A DNA stretch of 64,000 nucleotides. Source: Rhizobium sp. (GTDB lineage Bacteria > Pseudomonadota > Alphaproteobacteria > Rhizobiales > Rhizobiaceae). Below, piece by piece: positions 49,336 through 59,294 of the stretch. Every line of letters starts with the position of its first letter. Position 1 is the first letter of the stretch. The DNA is taken from assembly GCA_002796995.1 (NCBI GenBank), contig PEKW01000002.1, positions 1,001,990 through 1,065,989 on the forward strand, written 5' to 3'. Below the pieces are notes generated by a model. That model was not told the origin of the DNA. It was given only the letters and a program-made list of their open reading frames with translations, and made no database searches. A program made the position numbers and the translations under genes.

Positions 49336-51723
49336 ATGATAGGAGACGGGGCTGCCCTGACTTTTCTTGCCATGGCCCTGCCGTTTATGGCTGCGCTTCT
49401 TGCTCCGCTTCTCGTGCGACGCCTCGGCGCCAATGCCGCCTGGATCCTGGCCCTCGTGCCGGCCTTCGCCTTCGCCCATTTCGCCGGCTTCCTGCCGGAG
49501 ATCGCCGCCGGCGAAGTCGTCACCGGCGGCTATGCCTGGGTGCCGAGCCTGAACCTCTCCTTTTCCTGGTTCCTCGACGGCCTGTCGCTCACCTTCGCCC
49601 TGCTGATCACCGGCATCGGCACGCTGATCGTGCTCTATTCGGGCGGCTACATGAAGGGCCATCCGCAGCAGGGCCGCTTCTTCTCCTTCATCCTGATGTT
49701 CATGGGCTCGATGCTCGGCGTCGTGGTGTCCGACAGCTTCCTCATGCTCTTCGTCTTCTGGGAGCTGACCTCGATCACCTCCTTCCTGCTGATCGGCTTC
49801 GACCATTCCCGCCAAGCCTCGCGCCGCGCCGCACTCCAGGCGCTGGTCGTCACCGGCGGGGGAGGGCTGCTGCTGCTCGCCGGCCTGATCTTCATCTGGA
49901 ACATGACAGGCCTGACCCAGCTGTCGCTGCTCGTGCATTCCGGCGATCTCCTGCGCGAAAGCCCGTTCTACATGGCGGCGCTGTTGCTGGTGCTCGGCGG
50001 CGCCTTCACCAAGTCGGCGCAGTTCCCCTTCCATTTCTGGCTGCCCAACGCCATGGAGGCGCCGACCCCGGTCTCGGCCTATCTGCATTCGGCGACCATG
50101 GTGAAGGCCGGCGTCTATCTGCTGATGCGGCTCAATCCTGTCATGGGCGACACACCCGCCTGGGAAATCCTTTTGCCCTTCTTCGGCGGCATCACGCTTC
50201 TGGTCGGCGCCGTGCTTGCCATCCGCCAGAGCGATCTGAAGCTGATGCTCGCCTATACGACGGTCGCCTCGCTCGGGCTGCTGGTCATGCTGACCGGCTT
50301 CGGCTCGCCCTATGCCATCGAGGCGGCGGTGCTCTATCTCGTCGCCCATTCGCTGTTCAAGGGCGCGCTGTTCATGGTCGCCGGCATCATCGACCACGAG
50401 GCCGGCACGCGCGACGTCACCAAGCTCGGCGGCCTCAGATTCGCCATGCCGATCACCTTCGTCGCCGCACTCTTCGCCGCGATCTCCATGGCCGGTCTGC
50501 CGCCCTTCTTCGGCTTCCTCGCCAAGGAGGAGATCTATGCCGCGCTCGCCGGCCCCGATCCGCGCTCGGTCGTCTTCACCATCGTCGCCATTATCGGCAA
50601 TGCGCTGATGTTCGTCATCGCCTTTGCCGTGGCGCTCAAACCCTTCGTCGGCGCCAAGGTCGAGACGCCGAAGCACGCGCATGAAGGGCCGGCCCTGCTC
50701 TGGCTCGGGCCGCTGGTGCTGTCGCTTCTCGGCCTTACCGCAGCCCTGTTCTCTGCTGTCGCCCATGCCTATGTCACCTCGCCGATGGCGAGCGCCGTCG
50801 CCGGCGAGGCGGAAGCCGTGACGGTCAGCCTCGTGCCGCATATCGGCTTGCCGCTCGCACTTTCAGTTCTGACGGTTGTGCTCGGCATCCTCATCTTCCT
50901 CGGCCTCGACCGCGCCCGCTCAGCCGTGACCCGCCTCATCGACGCGCTCGGTCCAGGCCCCGATCGTGGCTTCGACCATTTCATCGCCGGCCTGGTGCGT
51001 CTCTCCTGGCGCGTGACGAAGGTGATCCAGAACGGCCGGCTCGAGGTCTATGTGACGGTCACCTTCCTGCTGCTCGCCTTCGTGCTGCTGGTGCCGCCGG
51101 TGCTGAACGGCGAACTGCCCGAAATGCCGGCCTGGCCCTCCGACGTGCGTTTCCACGAGCTCGCCTTCTTCGTCATCGCCATTGTCGGGCTGATCGCCGT
51201 GCTCGCCGCCCGGGACCGCCTGACCGCCATCGTCTCGCTCGGCATCCAGGGCTTTGCCGTCGCCGTCATCTTCCTGTTGTTCGGCGCGCCGGACCTGTCG
51301 TTTACCCAGTTCATGGTCGAGACGCTGTCGGTCGTCATCCTGGCGCTGGTGATGACGCGGCTGCGGCTTTCGCCCTCCGACCACCGCACCTTCGGCGAGT
51401 TCCTGCTGGATGCCGCGATCGCCATCGCCGGCGGCCTCGGCTTCGCGCTCCTGCTGCTCAAGTCCACCCAGGCGCCGTTCAGCACCACGCTCACCGATTT
51501 CTTCAACGCCTATTCCAAGGTCATCGCCCACGGCGCCAATGTGGTGAACGTCATCATCGTCGACTTCCGCGGCACGGATACGCTGGGCGAAATCTCGGTG
51601 GTGATGATCACCGGCCTGGCCATCCTCGCGCTGATCCGCATTCGGGTGGTTTCGGTCGCCGCCGCCCAGACACCGGTCGCCAGGCTCGAGGGCCGCAATG
51701 CCGAGAAGGAGTTGCGCAAATGA
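49336..51723 (+). CDS. phaA: Mrp/Pha antiporter subunit A
   Basis: 795 residues with about twenty membrane helices. The proton-pumping antiporter domain is typical of MrpA/Nuo[67 protein letters not shown]. The C-terminal part (from about 600) has the MrpA extension and DUF4040-like region. First gene of the seven-gene set for the multisubunit Na+(K+)/H+ antiporter that allows growth at high pH or salt. phaB follows with a 4-base overlap. Confidence 0.95.
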   Translation: MIGDGAALTFLAMALPFMAALLAPLLVRRLGANAAWILALVPAFAFAHFAGFLPEIAAGEVVTGGYAWVPSLNLSFSWFLDGLSLTFALLITGIGTLIVLYSGGYMKGHPQQGRFFSFILMFMGSMLGVVVSDSFLMLFVFWELTSITSFLLIGFDHSRQASRRAALQALVVTGGGGLLLLAGLIFIWNMTGLTQLSLLVHSGDLLRESPFYMAALLLVLGGAFTKSAQFPFHFWLPNAMEAPTPVSAYLHSATMVKAGVYLLMRLNPVMGDTPAWEILLPFFGGITLLVGAVLAIRQSDLKLMLAYTTVASLGLLVMLTGFGSPYAIEAAVLYLVAHSLFKGALFMVAGIIDHEAGTRDVTKLGGLRFAMPITFVAALFAAISMAGLPPFFGFLAKEEIYAALAGPDPRSVVFTIVAIIGNALMFVIAFAVALKPFVGAKVETPKHAHEGPALLWLGPLVLSLLGLTAALFSAVAHAYVTSPMASAVAGEAEAVTVSLVPHIGLPLALSVLTVVLGILIFLGLDRARSAVTRLIDALGPGPDRGFDHFIAGLVRLSWRVTKVIQNGRLEVYVTVTFLLLAFVLLVPPVLNGELPEMPAWPSDVRFHELAFFVIAIVGLIAVLAARDRLTAIVSLGIQGFAVAVIFLLFGAPDLSFTQFMVETLSVVILALVMTRLRLSPSDHRTFGEFLLDAAIAIAGGLGFALLLLKSTQAPFSTTLTDFFNAYSKVIAHGANVVNVIIVDFRGTDTLGEISVVMITGLAILALIRIRVVSVAAAQTPVARLEGRNAEKELRK

Positions 51724-52139
51724 ACACGCTGATTTTCCGCACGGTCGCACCCTTCCTCACCGCGCTGATGCTGCTGTTTTCGATCTTCGTTCTGCTGCGC
51801 GGCCATAACGAGCCGGGCGGCGGCTTCATCGGCGGACTGATCGCCGCCTCCGCCTTCGCCATCTACGGCATCGCCTTCGGGGTGCAGGCCGTGCGCCGGG
51901 CGCTGTGGTTCCATCCGATGTCGATCGCCGGCGCCGGCCTGCTGCTCGCCACCCTGTCCGGGCTGCTCTCGGCGATCTTCGGCCTGCCCTTCATGACCGG
52001 GCTTTGGGTCTATCCCGAGTTCTTCGGCGTCGAGGTGCCGCTCGCCACCGTCATGTCCTTCGACGTCGGCGTCTATCTCGTCGTGGTGGGCGCCATCACC
52101 TCGATCGCCCTGGCGCTCGAAGAAAGGGAGAGCGACTGA
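51720..52139 (+). CDS. phaB: Mrp/Pha antiporter subunit B
   Basis: 139 residues: [50 protein letters not shown] is the MnhB signature ([12 protein letters not shown]). Four membrane helices. Separate from the A subunit, as in the seven-gene layout. Ends in TGATG overlap with phaC. Confidence 0.95.
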   Translation: MNTLIFRTVAPFLTALMLLFSIFVLLRGHNEPGGGFIGGLIAASAFAIYGIAFGVQAVRRALWFHPMSIAGAGLLLATLSGLLSAIFGLPFMTGLWVYPEFFGVEVPLATVMSFDVGVYLVVVGAITSIALALEERESD

Positions 52140-52516
52140 TGGAAGTGCTGTTTTCCGGCCTCGTCGGCATCTTCTTCGCCGCCGCCCTCTACCTGATGAT
52201 GTCGAAGCACATCGTCCGCGTCCTGCTCGGCATCGTCATCCTCGGCAATGCCGTCAACCTGTTGCTGTTCACCACCGGCCGCCTGACGCGCGAGGTCCCG
52301 CCGATCATCGCCCAAGGCTCCGACACGCTGTCGGCCGGCGCCGCCAATCCGCTGCCGCAGGCCCTCATCCTCACCGCCATCGTCATTTCCTTCTCCTTCT
52401 TCTGCTTCCTGCTGGTGCTCACCTACCGCGCCTACCAGGACCTCGGGACCGACGACACCGGCGAGATGCGCGTCGCCGAGCCGAAGGGCGAGCCCCTGCC
52501 GCCGATGGGATATTGA
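52139..52516 (+). CDS. phaC: Mrp/Pha antiporter subunit C
   Basis: 125 residues, NuoK-like: [44 protein letters not shown] with three helices. The ATG overlaps the TGA of phaB by one base. 219 bases separate its stop from phaD, unusual for an operon otherwise overlapped throughout; the gap is filled by a repeat element. Confidence 0.95.
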   Translation: MEVLFSGLVGIFFAAALYLMMSKHIVRVLLGIVILGNAVNLLLFTTGRLTREVPPIIAQGSDTLSAGAANPLPQALILTAIVISFSFFCFLLVLTYRAYQDLGTDDTGEMRVAEPKGEPLPPMGY

Positions 52517-52545
52517 GCGCATGATGATGTCCGTGCCTGACGTGA

Positions 52546-52726
52546 ACCCCCTCTGGCCTGCCGGCCATCTCCCCCACAAGGGGGGAGACCGCCCCGCCGC
52601 CGGCGCTGCGTTCGGAATTCATGCCGTGAACACTCGGCCTTCTTTGGGCCTTGGAAGCTTGTCCGGGACCGTGCCCCACGGTCTCTCCCCCCTTGTGGGG
52701 GAGATGGCCGGCAGGCCAGAGGGGGT
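52546..52726. repeat. 181-bp element with 43-bp perfect inverted arms
   Basis: Bases 52546-52588 are an exact reverse complement of 52684-52726, with 95 bp between. The arm reads ACCCCCTCTGGCCTGCCGGC and onward to CCCCCACAAGGGGGGAGA, which itself contains a hairpin. It sits between phaC and phaD inside the operon. The last bases of the right arm (GAGGGGG) are the only Shine-Dalgarno candidate for phaD. No terminal target duplication could be identified. Confidence 0.9.
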
Positions 52727-52735
52727 CTTCTCCTG

Positions 52736-54319
52736 ATGGCCGCCTCCACTTCCCCCCTCGACCTTTCGCTCGCCCTCGTCATGGGACCGTCCTCGGCCGG
52801 CCAGTGGTTGACCATTTTGCCGGTGGCGATCGGGCTTGGCTGCGGCGCCGTGCTGATGATGCTGCGCCATTCGACGCGCGCCCATCCGTTCATCGCCATT
52901 CCGGGCCTTGCCCTGATGGTGCTGGTCGATTTGCTGCTGCTCGGCCGCGTCGTGCTCTACGGTCCGGTGACGATGATGATGGGCCGCTGGCTGCCGCCCT
53001 TCGGCATCGCCTTTACCGTCGACCTCACCGGCGCGCTGCTGGCGCTCGCCGCCGCCATCGTGGCCCTGGCCGGCAGCATCTATGCGCTCGGCGACATCAG
53101 CCAGAGCGGCCGCCGCTACGGCTTCTATCCCTTCCTCATGGTGCTGATGGCCGGCGTCTCGGGCGCCTTCCTGACCGGCGACATCTTCAACCTCTATGTC
53201 TGGTTCGAGGTTCTGCTGATCTCGTCCTTCGGCCTGCTGATCCTCGGCTCCGAGCGCGAGCAGATCGACGGGGCGCTGAAATATGCCGTGCTGAACCTGA
53301 TCGGCACGACGCTCTTCCTCGTCGCCGTCGGCTATCTCTATGCCATCTTCGGCACGCTCAACATGGCCGACATCGCCACCAAGGCCGGCGAACTGCGCGA
53401 GACCGCGCCGCTGATGACGCTGGGCGCGCTGTTCGTCTTCGCCTTCGGCATGAAGGCCGCCGCCTTCCCGGTCAATTTCTGGCTGCCGGCCTCCTACCAC
53501 ACGCCGCGGATCGTCGTCTCGGCGCTGTTTGCCGGCCTGCTCACCAAGGTCGGCGTCTATGCCCTTTTGCGCGTCATGGTCATGCTGTTGCCGGTCGAGC
53601 GCGAGGCGCTCAGCCTCGTCATCGCCATTGCCGCGGCGCTCACCATGGTGCTCGGCGCCATGGGCGCGCTGGCCCAGTCCGACATCCGCCGCTTCCTCGG
53701 CTTCGTCGTCGTCTCCGGCATCGGTTACATGCTGGCGGGCGCGGCGATCGCCGGAACGGCGGGGCTCTCGGCGGCGATCTTCTATGCCCTGCATTCGATC
53801 GTGCTGATGACCGCGCTCTACCTTCTGGCGGGCGAGGCGGCGCGCCGCGGCGGCTCCTACCGCCTCGAAAGCCTGTCGGGTCTCTGGGCGGCCGCGCCCG
53901 CCTTTGCCGGCCTGTCGCTCGCCCTGTTCTTCGCCGGCTCCGGCCTGCCGCCGTTTTCCGGCTTCTGGCCCAAGGCCATGCTGGTCAAGGCCTCGCTCGA
54001 CATCGGCGCCTGGTGGCTGGCGGGCGCCATCCTGCTCTCCGGCTTCCTCACCACCATCGCTTTCGGCCGGCTCTTCCTGCTCGCCTACTGGCGCCCCGCG
54101 CCGGTGGTTGCCAGCAAGGGCGGTGAAGCGGCAATCCAGCCCGCCGCGCCCCGCGCCAGTCTCTCGGCCATGCTGCCGATCCTGACGCTGACCGCGCTGA
54201 TCGTCTGGTTCGGCCTCTTCCCCGAGCCGCTGATCGACCTCAGCCAGCGGGCGGCGATCGGGCTTGCCGATCCCGCCGCCTATCTCCAGTCCGTCTTTCC
54301 GGTGGGAGGCCAGCCATGA
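52736..54319 (+). CDS. phaD: Mrp/Pha antiporter subunit D
   Basis: 527 residues, fourteen-helix MrpD/NuoN-like proton channel: [71 protein letters not shown]. Start ATG 52736; the first 15 residues ([15 protein letters not shown]) precede the family's usual start, and ATG 52781 is an alternative lacking a Shine-Dalgarno. Overlaps phaE by 4 bases. Confidence 0.95.
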   Translation: MAASTSPLDLSLALVMGPSSAGQWLTILPVAIGLGCGAVLMMLRHSTRAHPFIAIPGLALMVLVDLLLLGRVVLYGPVTMMMGRWLPPFGIAFTVDLTGALLALAAAIVALAGSIYALGDISQSGRRYGFYPFLMVLMAGVSGAFLTGDIFNLYVWFEVLLISSFGLLILGSEREQIDGALKYAVLNLIGTTLFLVAVGYLYAIFGTLNMADIATKAGELRETAPLMTLGALFVFAFGMKAAAFPVNFWLPASYHTPRIVVSALFAGLLTKVGVYALLRVMVMLLPVEREALSLVIAIAAALTMVLGAMGALAQSDIRRFLGFVVVSGIGYMLAGAAIAGTAGLSAAIFYALHSIVLMTALYLLAGEAARRGGSYRLESLSGLWAAAPAFAGLSLALFFAGSGLPPFSGFWPKAMLVKASLDIGAWWLAGAILLSGFLTTIAFGRLFLLAYWRPAPVVASKGGEAAIQPAAPRASLSAMLPILTLTALIVWFGLFPEPLIDLSQRAAIGLADPAAYLQSVFPVGGQP

Positions 54320-54789
54320 TCCTCTATGCCATCAATCTGCTCATGGCGATCGTCTGGGCGGCGATCACCGGCAGCGCCTCGCTGCACAACCTGATCTTCG
54401 GCTTCGTGCTGTCGACCCTGGCGCTCGGCCTGATCCGCGAACAGATCAACGGCACCGGCTATATCCGCCGGGTGATCCGCATCGCCTCGCTCGCCTGGCT
54501 GTTCTTCGTCGAGCTGGCCAAATCGGCCTGGAAGGTCGCCGTCATGGTGGTGAGCCCGAGGCTCGACATCAAGCCGGGCATCTTCGCCTTTCCGCTGACG
54601 GTGACGCGCGACTTCGAGATTACCCTGCTCGCCAACCTCATCACGCTCACCCCCGGCACGCTGTCGGTCGACGTCTCCGACGACAAGAAGACGCTCTACG
54701 TGCATGCCATCGACTGCGCCGACCCGGACGCCGCGCGCCGCGACATCGCCGAGGGCTTCGAGCGCAAGATCCGCGAGGCCTTCGCATGA
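54316..54789 (+). CDS. phaE: Mrp/Pha antiporter subunit E
   Basis: 157 residues: two N-terminal helices ([48 protein letters not shown]) then a soluble C-terminal domain [26 protein letters not shown], the MnhE signature TPGT.SVD. It overlaps phaD and phaF by 4 bases each. Confidence 0.94.
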   Translation: MILYAINLLMAIVWAAITGSASLHNLIFGFVLSTLALGLIREQINGTGYIRRVIRIASLAWLFFVELAKSAWKVAVMVVSPRLDIKPGIFAFPLTVTRDFEITLLANLITLTPGTLSVDVSDDKKTLYVHAIDCADPDAARRDIAEGFERKIREAFA

Positions 54790-55211
54790 TCGCGCCCGAA
54801 ACCATCATCCAGGCCGCCTGCAACTTCGCCCTCGTCGTGCTCGGTATCGCCTTCTTCCTCACCGTCTACCGCGTGGTGAAGGGGCCGACGCTGCCCGACC
54901 GGGTGCTGTCGCTCGACATGCTGGTCGGCATCGCCATCGGCTTCATCGCCGTGATCGCCATCCGCACCGGCTACACGCTCTATATCGACATCGCCATCTC
55001 GCTCGGTCTGGTGGGCTTTCTCGCCACCGTCGCCTTCGCCCGCTTCATCCTGGCGCGCGGCCTGGTGGCCGAGCGTCCGCTGGAAGACGGCCCGGTGCTG
55101 CGCACCGAAAAGCACAAGGTCAAGGGCGGCAAGAAGGCGAAGGCCGCTGCGGCGGGAGGCAAGGGAAAATCCGGCGGCCCGGCCGGGGCCGGGGGAGGGC
55201 GCAGGAAATGA
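54786..55211 (+). CDS. phaF: Mrp/Pha antiporter subunit F with Lys/Gly tail
   Basis: 141 residues, three helices: [42 protein letters not shown], the MnhF motif GPT..DRV...D. The C terminus has an added basic glycine-rich tail ([21 protein letters not shown]). That tail is not usual and may be a species-specific extension. Overlaps phaG. Confidence 0.93.
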   Translation: MIAPETIIQAACNFALVVLGIAFFLTVYRVVKGPTLPDRVLSLDMLVGIAIGFIAVIAIRTGYTLYIDIAISLGLVGFLATVAFARFILARGLVAERPLEDGPVLRTEKHKVKGGKKAKAAAAGGKGKSGGPAGAGGGRRK

Positions 55212-55555
55212 TCGCTTACGGCATTGCCCTCTTCACCGCGCTGCTGATCGTCGCCGGCGCCCTCTTCGCGCTGATCGCCGCCATCGGCATCAACCGCCTG
55301 CCGGACCTTTACACCCGCATGCATGCCGCCTCGAAGGCCGGCACGGTCGGCTCCGGCCTGATGCTGATTGCCGTCGGCCTGCATGCCGGCGACCTTGCCA
55401 CCTTCAGCCGGGCGATCGCCGGCTTCTTCTTCTTCATCCTGACCGCGCCGGTCTCGGCCCACCTGCTCGCCAAGGCGGCGCATCAGGTCGGCTACAAGCT
55501 CTCGCCGGTCTCGGTTCTCGACGAATTGAAGGGCAAGGACGGCCCGGCGCCCTAG
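55208..55555 (+). CDS. phaG: Mrp/Pha antiporter subunit G
   Basis: 115 residues, three helices: [43 protein letters not shown] is the MnhG signature (RLPD.Y.R.HA..K..T.G). Last subunit of the antiporter; operon phaA to phaG spans 49336-55555. No terminator is evident immediately after the stop. Confidence 0.95.
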   Translation: MIAYGIALFTALLIVAGALFALIAAIGINRLPDLYTRMHAASKAGTVGSGLMLIAVGLHAGDLATFSRAIAGFFFFILTAPVSAHLLAKAAHQVGYKLSPVSVLDELKGKDGPAP

Positions 55556-56006
55556 CGCGCCCGGCAAGTACATCTGAGCTGGAACCCCTGATTTCCCGGC
55601 ATTCTGCGGCTCGTTCGCAGTTGCAGCAAGTCATGTCCGTGTCTTCGCCGAACTAAAGACGCACGCGGCACCCCATATTTGGGGAAAAATATTACGTGGA
55701 TTTTTGACGGATTGATGATAACGAATTGACACAGAGCACTGATGCTGGAGACTTGGTTTCTCGCGCGCTCGAATCCCGAACGAAAGTTGTATCCGCAACT
55801 GTTTCAATGTCTCGGGGTTTGGCCGGGTCGAAACAGGACTGCAGCATCTGCCGGAACAGAATCCAGAGCGTACTGCCGGGATCTAGGGGTGGATCCCACG
55901 TCGGCGACGACAAGGCTTGCGCAAAGGTCTTTGTTCCTTGGCTTTTTCGATTGGTGCCGGCCGTTCAGCCGGCGCCTGGCAAGCACATTGGAACAGGAGT
56001 CACGAA
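55556..56006 (+). promoter_or_regulatory. Long non-coding region ahead of mucR
   Basis: 451 bases with no convincing gene. A TTGACA lies at 55726-55731 and there is an AT-rich patch at 55670-55730 (GGGGAAAAATATTACGTGGATTTTTGACGG). GCCGGC and GTGCCGGCCGTTCAGCCGGCGCC hairpins lie near 55955-55977. In other Rhizobiales the mucR/rosR leader is long and autoregulated, and the same is inferred here. The AT patch is the most likely place for MucR self-binding. Confidence 0.6.
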
Positions 56007-56438
56007 ATGACAGAAACCGTCAACGGCGCCGGCCATGATCTACTGGTCGAATTGACCGCGGACATTGTCGCAGCCTATGTCAGCCATCATGTAGTGCCGG
56101 TCGGCGACCTCGCCGCGCTCATCTCCGACGTACACTCGGCCCTGAGCAACACCTCTTCGCCGGCCCCGGTCGTCTCGGTTGTGGAAAAGCAGAAGCCGGC
56201 TGTCGCCGTGCGCAAGTCCGTGCAGGACGACCACATCGTCTGTCTGGAATGCGGCGGTGCCTTCAAGTCGCTCAAGCGTCACCTGATGACGCACCACACC
56301 CTCGGTCCGGAAGAATACCGCGACAAGTGGGACCTGCCGATGGACTATCCGATGGTCGCGCCCGCCTATGCCGAAGCGCGCTCGCGCCTCGCCAAGGAAA
56401 TGGGCCTCGGCCAGCGCCGCAAGCGCAGCGGCAAGTGA
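56007..56438 (+). CDS. mucR: MucR/Ros zinc-finger transcription regulator
   Basis: 143 residues. The single finger is [19 protein letters not shown] with Cys79, Cys82, His92 and His97 (or 96), a prokaryotic C2H2 with a 9-residue spacing. Upstream helices ([17 protein letters not shown]) give oligomerisation. It is a global repressor or silencer of AT-rich promoters, controlling exopolysaccharide, motility and virulence or symbiosis genes in Rhizobiales. AGGAG precedes ATG 56007. Terminator at 56485. Confidence 0.95.
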   Translation: MTETVNGAGHDLLVELTADIVAAYVSHHVVPVGDLAALISDVHSALSNTSSPAPVVSVVEKQKPAVAVRKSVQDDHIVCLECGGAFKSLKRHLMTHHTLGPEEYRDKWDLPMDYPMVAPAYAEARSRLAKEMGLGQRRKRSGK

Positions 56439-56484
56439 ACCGCACCTGACGCCTCGACCGAACCACGGTCACGGCACTCCGACG

Positions 56485-56510
56485 AAACCGGGCCTCGCGC
56501 CCGGTTTTTT
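56485..56510 (+). terminator. Rho-independent terminator of mucR
   Basis: AAACCGGGC pairs with GCCCGGTTT across CTCGC, followed by TTTT. Classical, 46 bases after the mucR stop. Confidence 0.93.
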
Positions 56511-56625
56511 GTTGCGCGGAGACAGCAGGCCCGTTGTGCGGCGATCATGGGGCCAAGGTCTTCGAACTCTGGCAGAAAGCAGATCGCGGAGTTTCTCGCT
56601 GACGTCTACAGATCAATGTACGCGG

Positions 56626-57135
56626 CTAACGAAGCGTCTCCCAAAGCAAGACAACTAGCGCCTTAGATCGCGTAATCTCTGCATCAAGTCTCGAGTGATC
56701 GATCAGATCCCATAGCGGCTTTCTTCGACCATCGGTGAAGAAAGCGATTCGATATAGGTTGAATGTACCGTCCTGAGGAATGCCGTACTGCGCGTGTGCG
56801 TACTTGTTTCTCTCGGAGGCTACCCACTTCATTTCTGTTAGTGTGGAGGGCAATTCCGCGGTCATAGGAGAGGCGGAGGTAGACGCAATTCGGGCTAGCA
56901 AGTCTAGCCGGAGCCCTTGGCTTTGTATGGGGGAAAGAATTTCTTGGGCGGCTTCTTGTGATATCCGTAAAACTTTGGCGAGTAGGTCGCGGGTGCACAG
57001 CTCGGCCTGAGCTGCGTATGCTATGAAAATGGATATTTTCGCCGCTAAGTCTGGGTGCGCTTCGAGAGCGGACACGCACGTAAGCAGACCGTCGTCAGTA
57101 CGAACTATTCTTACGTGGTCTAAGGTTTCTTCCAT
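56626..57135 (-). CDS. HEPN-like protein of unknown function
   Basis: 169 residues from ATG 57135. Helical throughout. SERNKYAHAQYG near residue 118 contains R-N-x-x-x-H, the RX4-6H motif of HEPN RNase domains, and the flanking helices fit that fold. HEPN proteins act in toxin-antitoxin, abortive infection and RNA processing. No MNT antitoxin is adjacent. Codon use and base composition are AT-richer than the flanks. No strong Shine-Dalgarno. Evidence for HEPN is the short motif alone. Confidence 0.5.
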   Translation of the reverse strand: MEETLDHVRIVRTDDGLLTCVSALEAHPDLAAKISIFIAYAAQAELCTRDLLAKVLRISQEAAQEILSPIQSQGLRLDLLARIASTSASPMTAELPSTLTEMKWVASERNKYAHAQYGIPQDGTFNLYRIAFFTDGRRKPLWDLIDHSRLDAEITRSKALVVLLWETLR

Positions 57136-57261
57136 GGCAGGCACCAAAAGGAGTGTTGGCAAAGAGTGGGGCGGCGACGTTTGGAAGCGTATGCTCAAGA
57201 CGACGCCAAGCTCGAAGACCCCTCCCAAGCAGAAGCCTGGAGAGAAGGAACAAGATGAAAC

Positions 57262-57648
57262 CTAATGCCGGCTCTGGGCTATTGGAAAATGAACTTCGGG
57301 GCCTTTGCGAACGTGAAACTGCCGTCGCTGTTGCCGCGACGCTGAACCGTCAAACAGCGATTTGGGCATTGGATCGTTTACGAGATACTTCACTGGCGCA
57401 GTGCCATTATCAGCAACCTGATGGCGCACCGACTTTAGAGGAATAACGAACTCTGGTCGTCGCACCCCTTCGCCTTGGTTGGCAAACCAAAGCGCCACGA
57501 TCAATGCTCCAGTTTCGCACTCTATGGCGTCAAATGCACAAAGCTTGTCGGAAACGAAAATGCCGACAGACAGAGGGTTAAGGATCACCGTTCTTCCTCC
57601 TGCGTTCAAACAGAGGTTTACGCGCTTTTTGTTTAAGCGTGAACGCAT
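57262..57648 (-). CDS. Hypothetical protein in the AT-rich patch
   Basis: Possible 128-residue protein from ATG 57648. The N-terminal half (VNLCLNAGGRTVILNPLSVGIFVSDKLCAFDAIECETGALIVALWFANQGEG) reads like a real beta-rich domain; the tail looks less so. A competing 63-codon frame on the other strand, 57255-57446, has an AAGGA Shine-Dalgarno. I cannot decide between them. Composition matches the neighbouring HEPN-like gene, suggesting acquired DNA. Confidence 0.35.
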   Translation of the reverse strand: MRSRLNKKRVNLCLNAGGRTVILNPLSVGIFVSDKLCAFDAIECETGALIVALWFANQGEGVRRPEFVIPLKSVRHQVADNGTAPVKYLVNDPMPKSLFDGSASRQQRRQFHVRKGPEVHFPIAQSRH

Positions 57649-57988
57649 TCGTAAAGCAGCCGACAGGTAATACACCTGTCGCGAGGCATGCGATGCTGGG
57701 CTTCTTGGTGCTTTCGCGCCGAGCTTCTTCGCGGCGCGGCAATCTCCACAGGGTCATCCCTGAGAGGAAAGGTGAAGATGATCTCATCCGATTCTCCGCT
57801 ATGCACCCGTGGGCCGCGTGCGCGGCTTCTGCATTGCCACGGAACGAGGAAATAAATCCCATAAATATCTAGTGTCAAAAGCCAATAACAAAACAAAAAC
57901 AATCAAACATCGAAAACTTGCGCTTTCCAACGTCCCCGTGTTCTCGTTAGGGTGTATGAATTAATTCCTATCTATCGGGAGTGATCAT
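57649..57988. other. AT-rich intergenic stretch before the DnaA-like gene
   Basis: 340 bases in which no frame looks convincingly coding. A perfect palindrome GAATTAATTC lies at 57958-57967, 21 bases before the next start. AAAAACAATCAAACATCGAAAA stretches around 57893-57916 make a likely promoter region. Confidence 0.5.
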
Positions 57989-58405
57989 ATGCCATCAGAG
58001 ACAGCCAATTCCCCCGTTGCGGATCCGGGAAGCACAGCGCCCGCTCCGGCCGTCCTGCGCTCTTCGGCCGCCTCCTCGGGCCTCAGCGAACGCCGCATCG
58101 TCTGCATGGTGGTGCGCCAGCTGACCGCCGAGCTGCTCGGCGTCGTCGGTGATCGCGCCGAGGCGCGGCGCGCGCGGCGCCGTGCCAGTTGCCATGTGCG
58201 GCAGATCTCCATGTATGTCTGCCATGTCGCGCTCTCCATGCCCTATGGCGAGATCGCCGAGGCTTTCGGCGTCGACCGCACCACGGTCAGCCACGCCTGC
58301 CACGTCGTCGAGGACCGTCGCGACGATGCCGCCTTCGACACCTTCGTCAGCACCGTCGAGCGGCTGGCCGAGTCGGTCTGCATGGTCGCCGGGAGGCCGG
58401 CATGA
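57989..58405 (+). CDS. Small regulator with DnaA-domain-IV-like helix-turn-helix
   Basis: 138 residues. A low-complexity N terminus is followed by CHVRQISMYVCHVALSMPYGEIAEAFGVDRTTVSHACHVVED, which mirrors the DnaA C-terminal DNA-binding helices (R..amYL.....s..eIG..FG.rdHTTV). No AAA+ domain is present, so it cannot itself be an initiator. It is a compact DNA-binding protein. Good GGGAG Shine-Dalgarno. Its last bases overlap the DUF6456 gene (ATGA), so they are coupled. Confidence 0.8.
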   Translation: MPSETANSPVADPGSTAPAPAVLRSSAASSGLSERRIVCMVVRQLTAELLGVVGDRAEARRARRRASCHVRQISMYVCHVALSMPYGEIAEAFGVDRTTVSHACHVVEDRRDDAAFDTFVSTVERLAESVCMVAGRPA

Positions 58406-59217
58406 CGGCAGCGCGGGCCGCGCCCGCCGAGCGACGGCTGCTGCTGCGGCTTTTGCGGCTTGCCCTGCGCGGCCCGCTCGAGCTTTCGGCCGGGACGGGC
58501 GGCGGGATTTGCTTCAAGGGCGCCGATGCAGAGATCGCCGACGTGCCGGCAAGCCTGCTGCGCGAGGCCGTAGCGCGCGGCCTGATCCTGCGCGACGGTC
58601 CACGGATCCGGGCGGGCGAGGGCACGCGCACCTATCTGCGCCGCGCCATGGCCGAGCCGGGCGACGAGGCTTTTCTCGAGCAGCACCGCGACATCGCGGT
58701 GGAGATGCTGGTAGAGGAGGGCGTGCGCCGCCCGGTGCGGCGCAATCTGACGGAATCGCCGCTCGGCGGGCTTGCCCGGCTGAAGGACCGCGCGGGCACC
58801 GCCTATTACGATGCCGAGGCGATCGCCGCCGGCGAGCGGCTGGCGGCCGATTTCGAGCGCGCCGGCCTGCAGCCGCGCATCACCGCCGCCTGGGAGCCAC
58901 GACTGGCGAGCCGGATGAAGGGAGCGGCCCCCGCGGCAGTCGAGATCGCCGATTCGGCGCTCGGTGCCCGCGCCCGGCTCAATGCGGCGATCGAGGCGAT
59001 CGGCCCGGAACTGTCCGGCGTGGCGCTCGACGTCTGCTGCTTCATGAAGGGCCTGGAAACGGTTGAGCGCGAACGCCAGTGGCCGGCCCGCTCCGCCAAG
59101 CTGATGCTGCGCACCGCGCTTAATGCGCTCGCCCGCCACTACGCCCCACCGCCGCCCCATCAGCGCCGCCGCCGCCATCACTGGGGCACGGAAGACTTTC
59201 GCCCGGAGATCGGGTGA
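58402..59217 (+). CDS. DUF6456 protein
   Basis: 271 residues. AVEMLVEEGVRRPVRRNLTESPLGGLARLKDRAGTAYYDAEAIAAGERLAADFERAGLQPRIT leads into LDVCCFMKGLETVERERQWPARSAKLMLRTALNALARHY, the conserved DUF6456 block. The C-terminal Cys-Cys-Phe and W-P-A-R-S-A-K-L segments look like a small DNA- or protein-binding helical domain. Translationally coupled to the DnaA-like regulator, a pairing seen in Rhizobiales as I recall. Function unknown. Confidence 0.8.
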   Translation: MTAARAAPAERRLLLRLLRLALRGPLELSAGTGGGICFKGADAEIADVPASLLREAVARGLILRDGPRIRAGEGTRTYLRRAMAEPGDEAFLEQHRDIAVEMLVEEGVRRPVRRNLTESPLGGLARLKDRAGTAYYDAEAIAAGERLAADFERAGLQPRITAAWEPRLASRMKGAAPAAVEIADSALGARARLNAAIEAIGPELSGVALDVCCFMKGLETVERERQWPARSAKLMLRTALNALARHYAPPPPHQRRRRHHWGTEDFRPEIG

Positions 59218-59294
59218 GGGGGCGTTCGAGGTGGGCGGCCGGCGAACTTGTCGTCCGTGTGCCCGGCAGGGCGGAGGGAGTGTTCCGCGCCCGT

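Noticed and set aside
49267-50841. A 524-codon minus-strand frame opposite phaA
   Set aside because: Shadow of phaA; highly charged low-complexity product with no recognisable fold.
57134-57446. Two short plus-strand frames (57134-57265 and 57255-57446), the second with a good Shine-Dalgarno
   Set aside because: They conflict with the minus-strand frames; the first shares the CCATGG at the HEPN-like start. Too little evidence to call either a gene.
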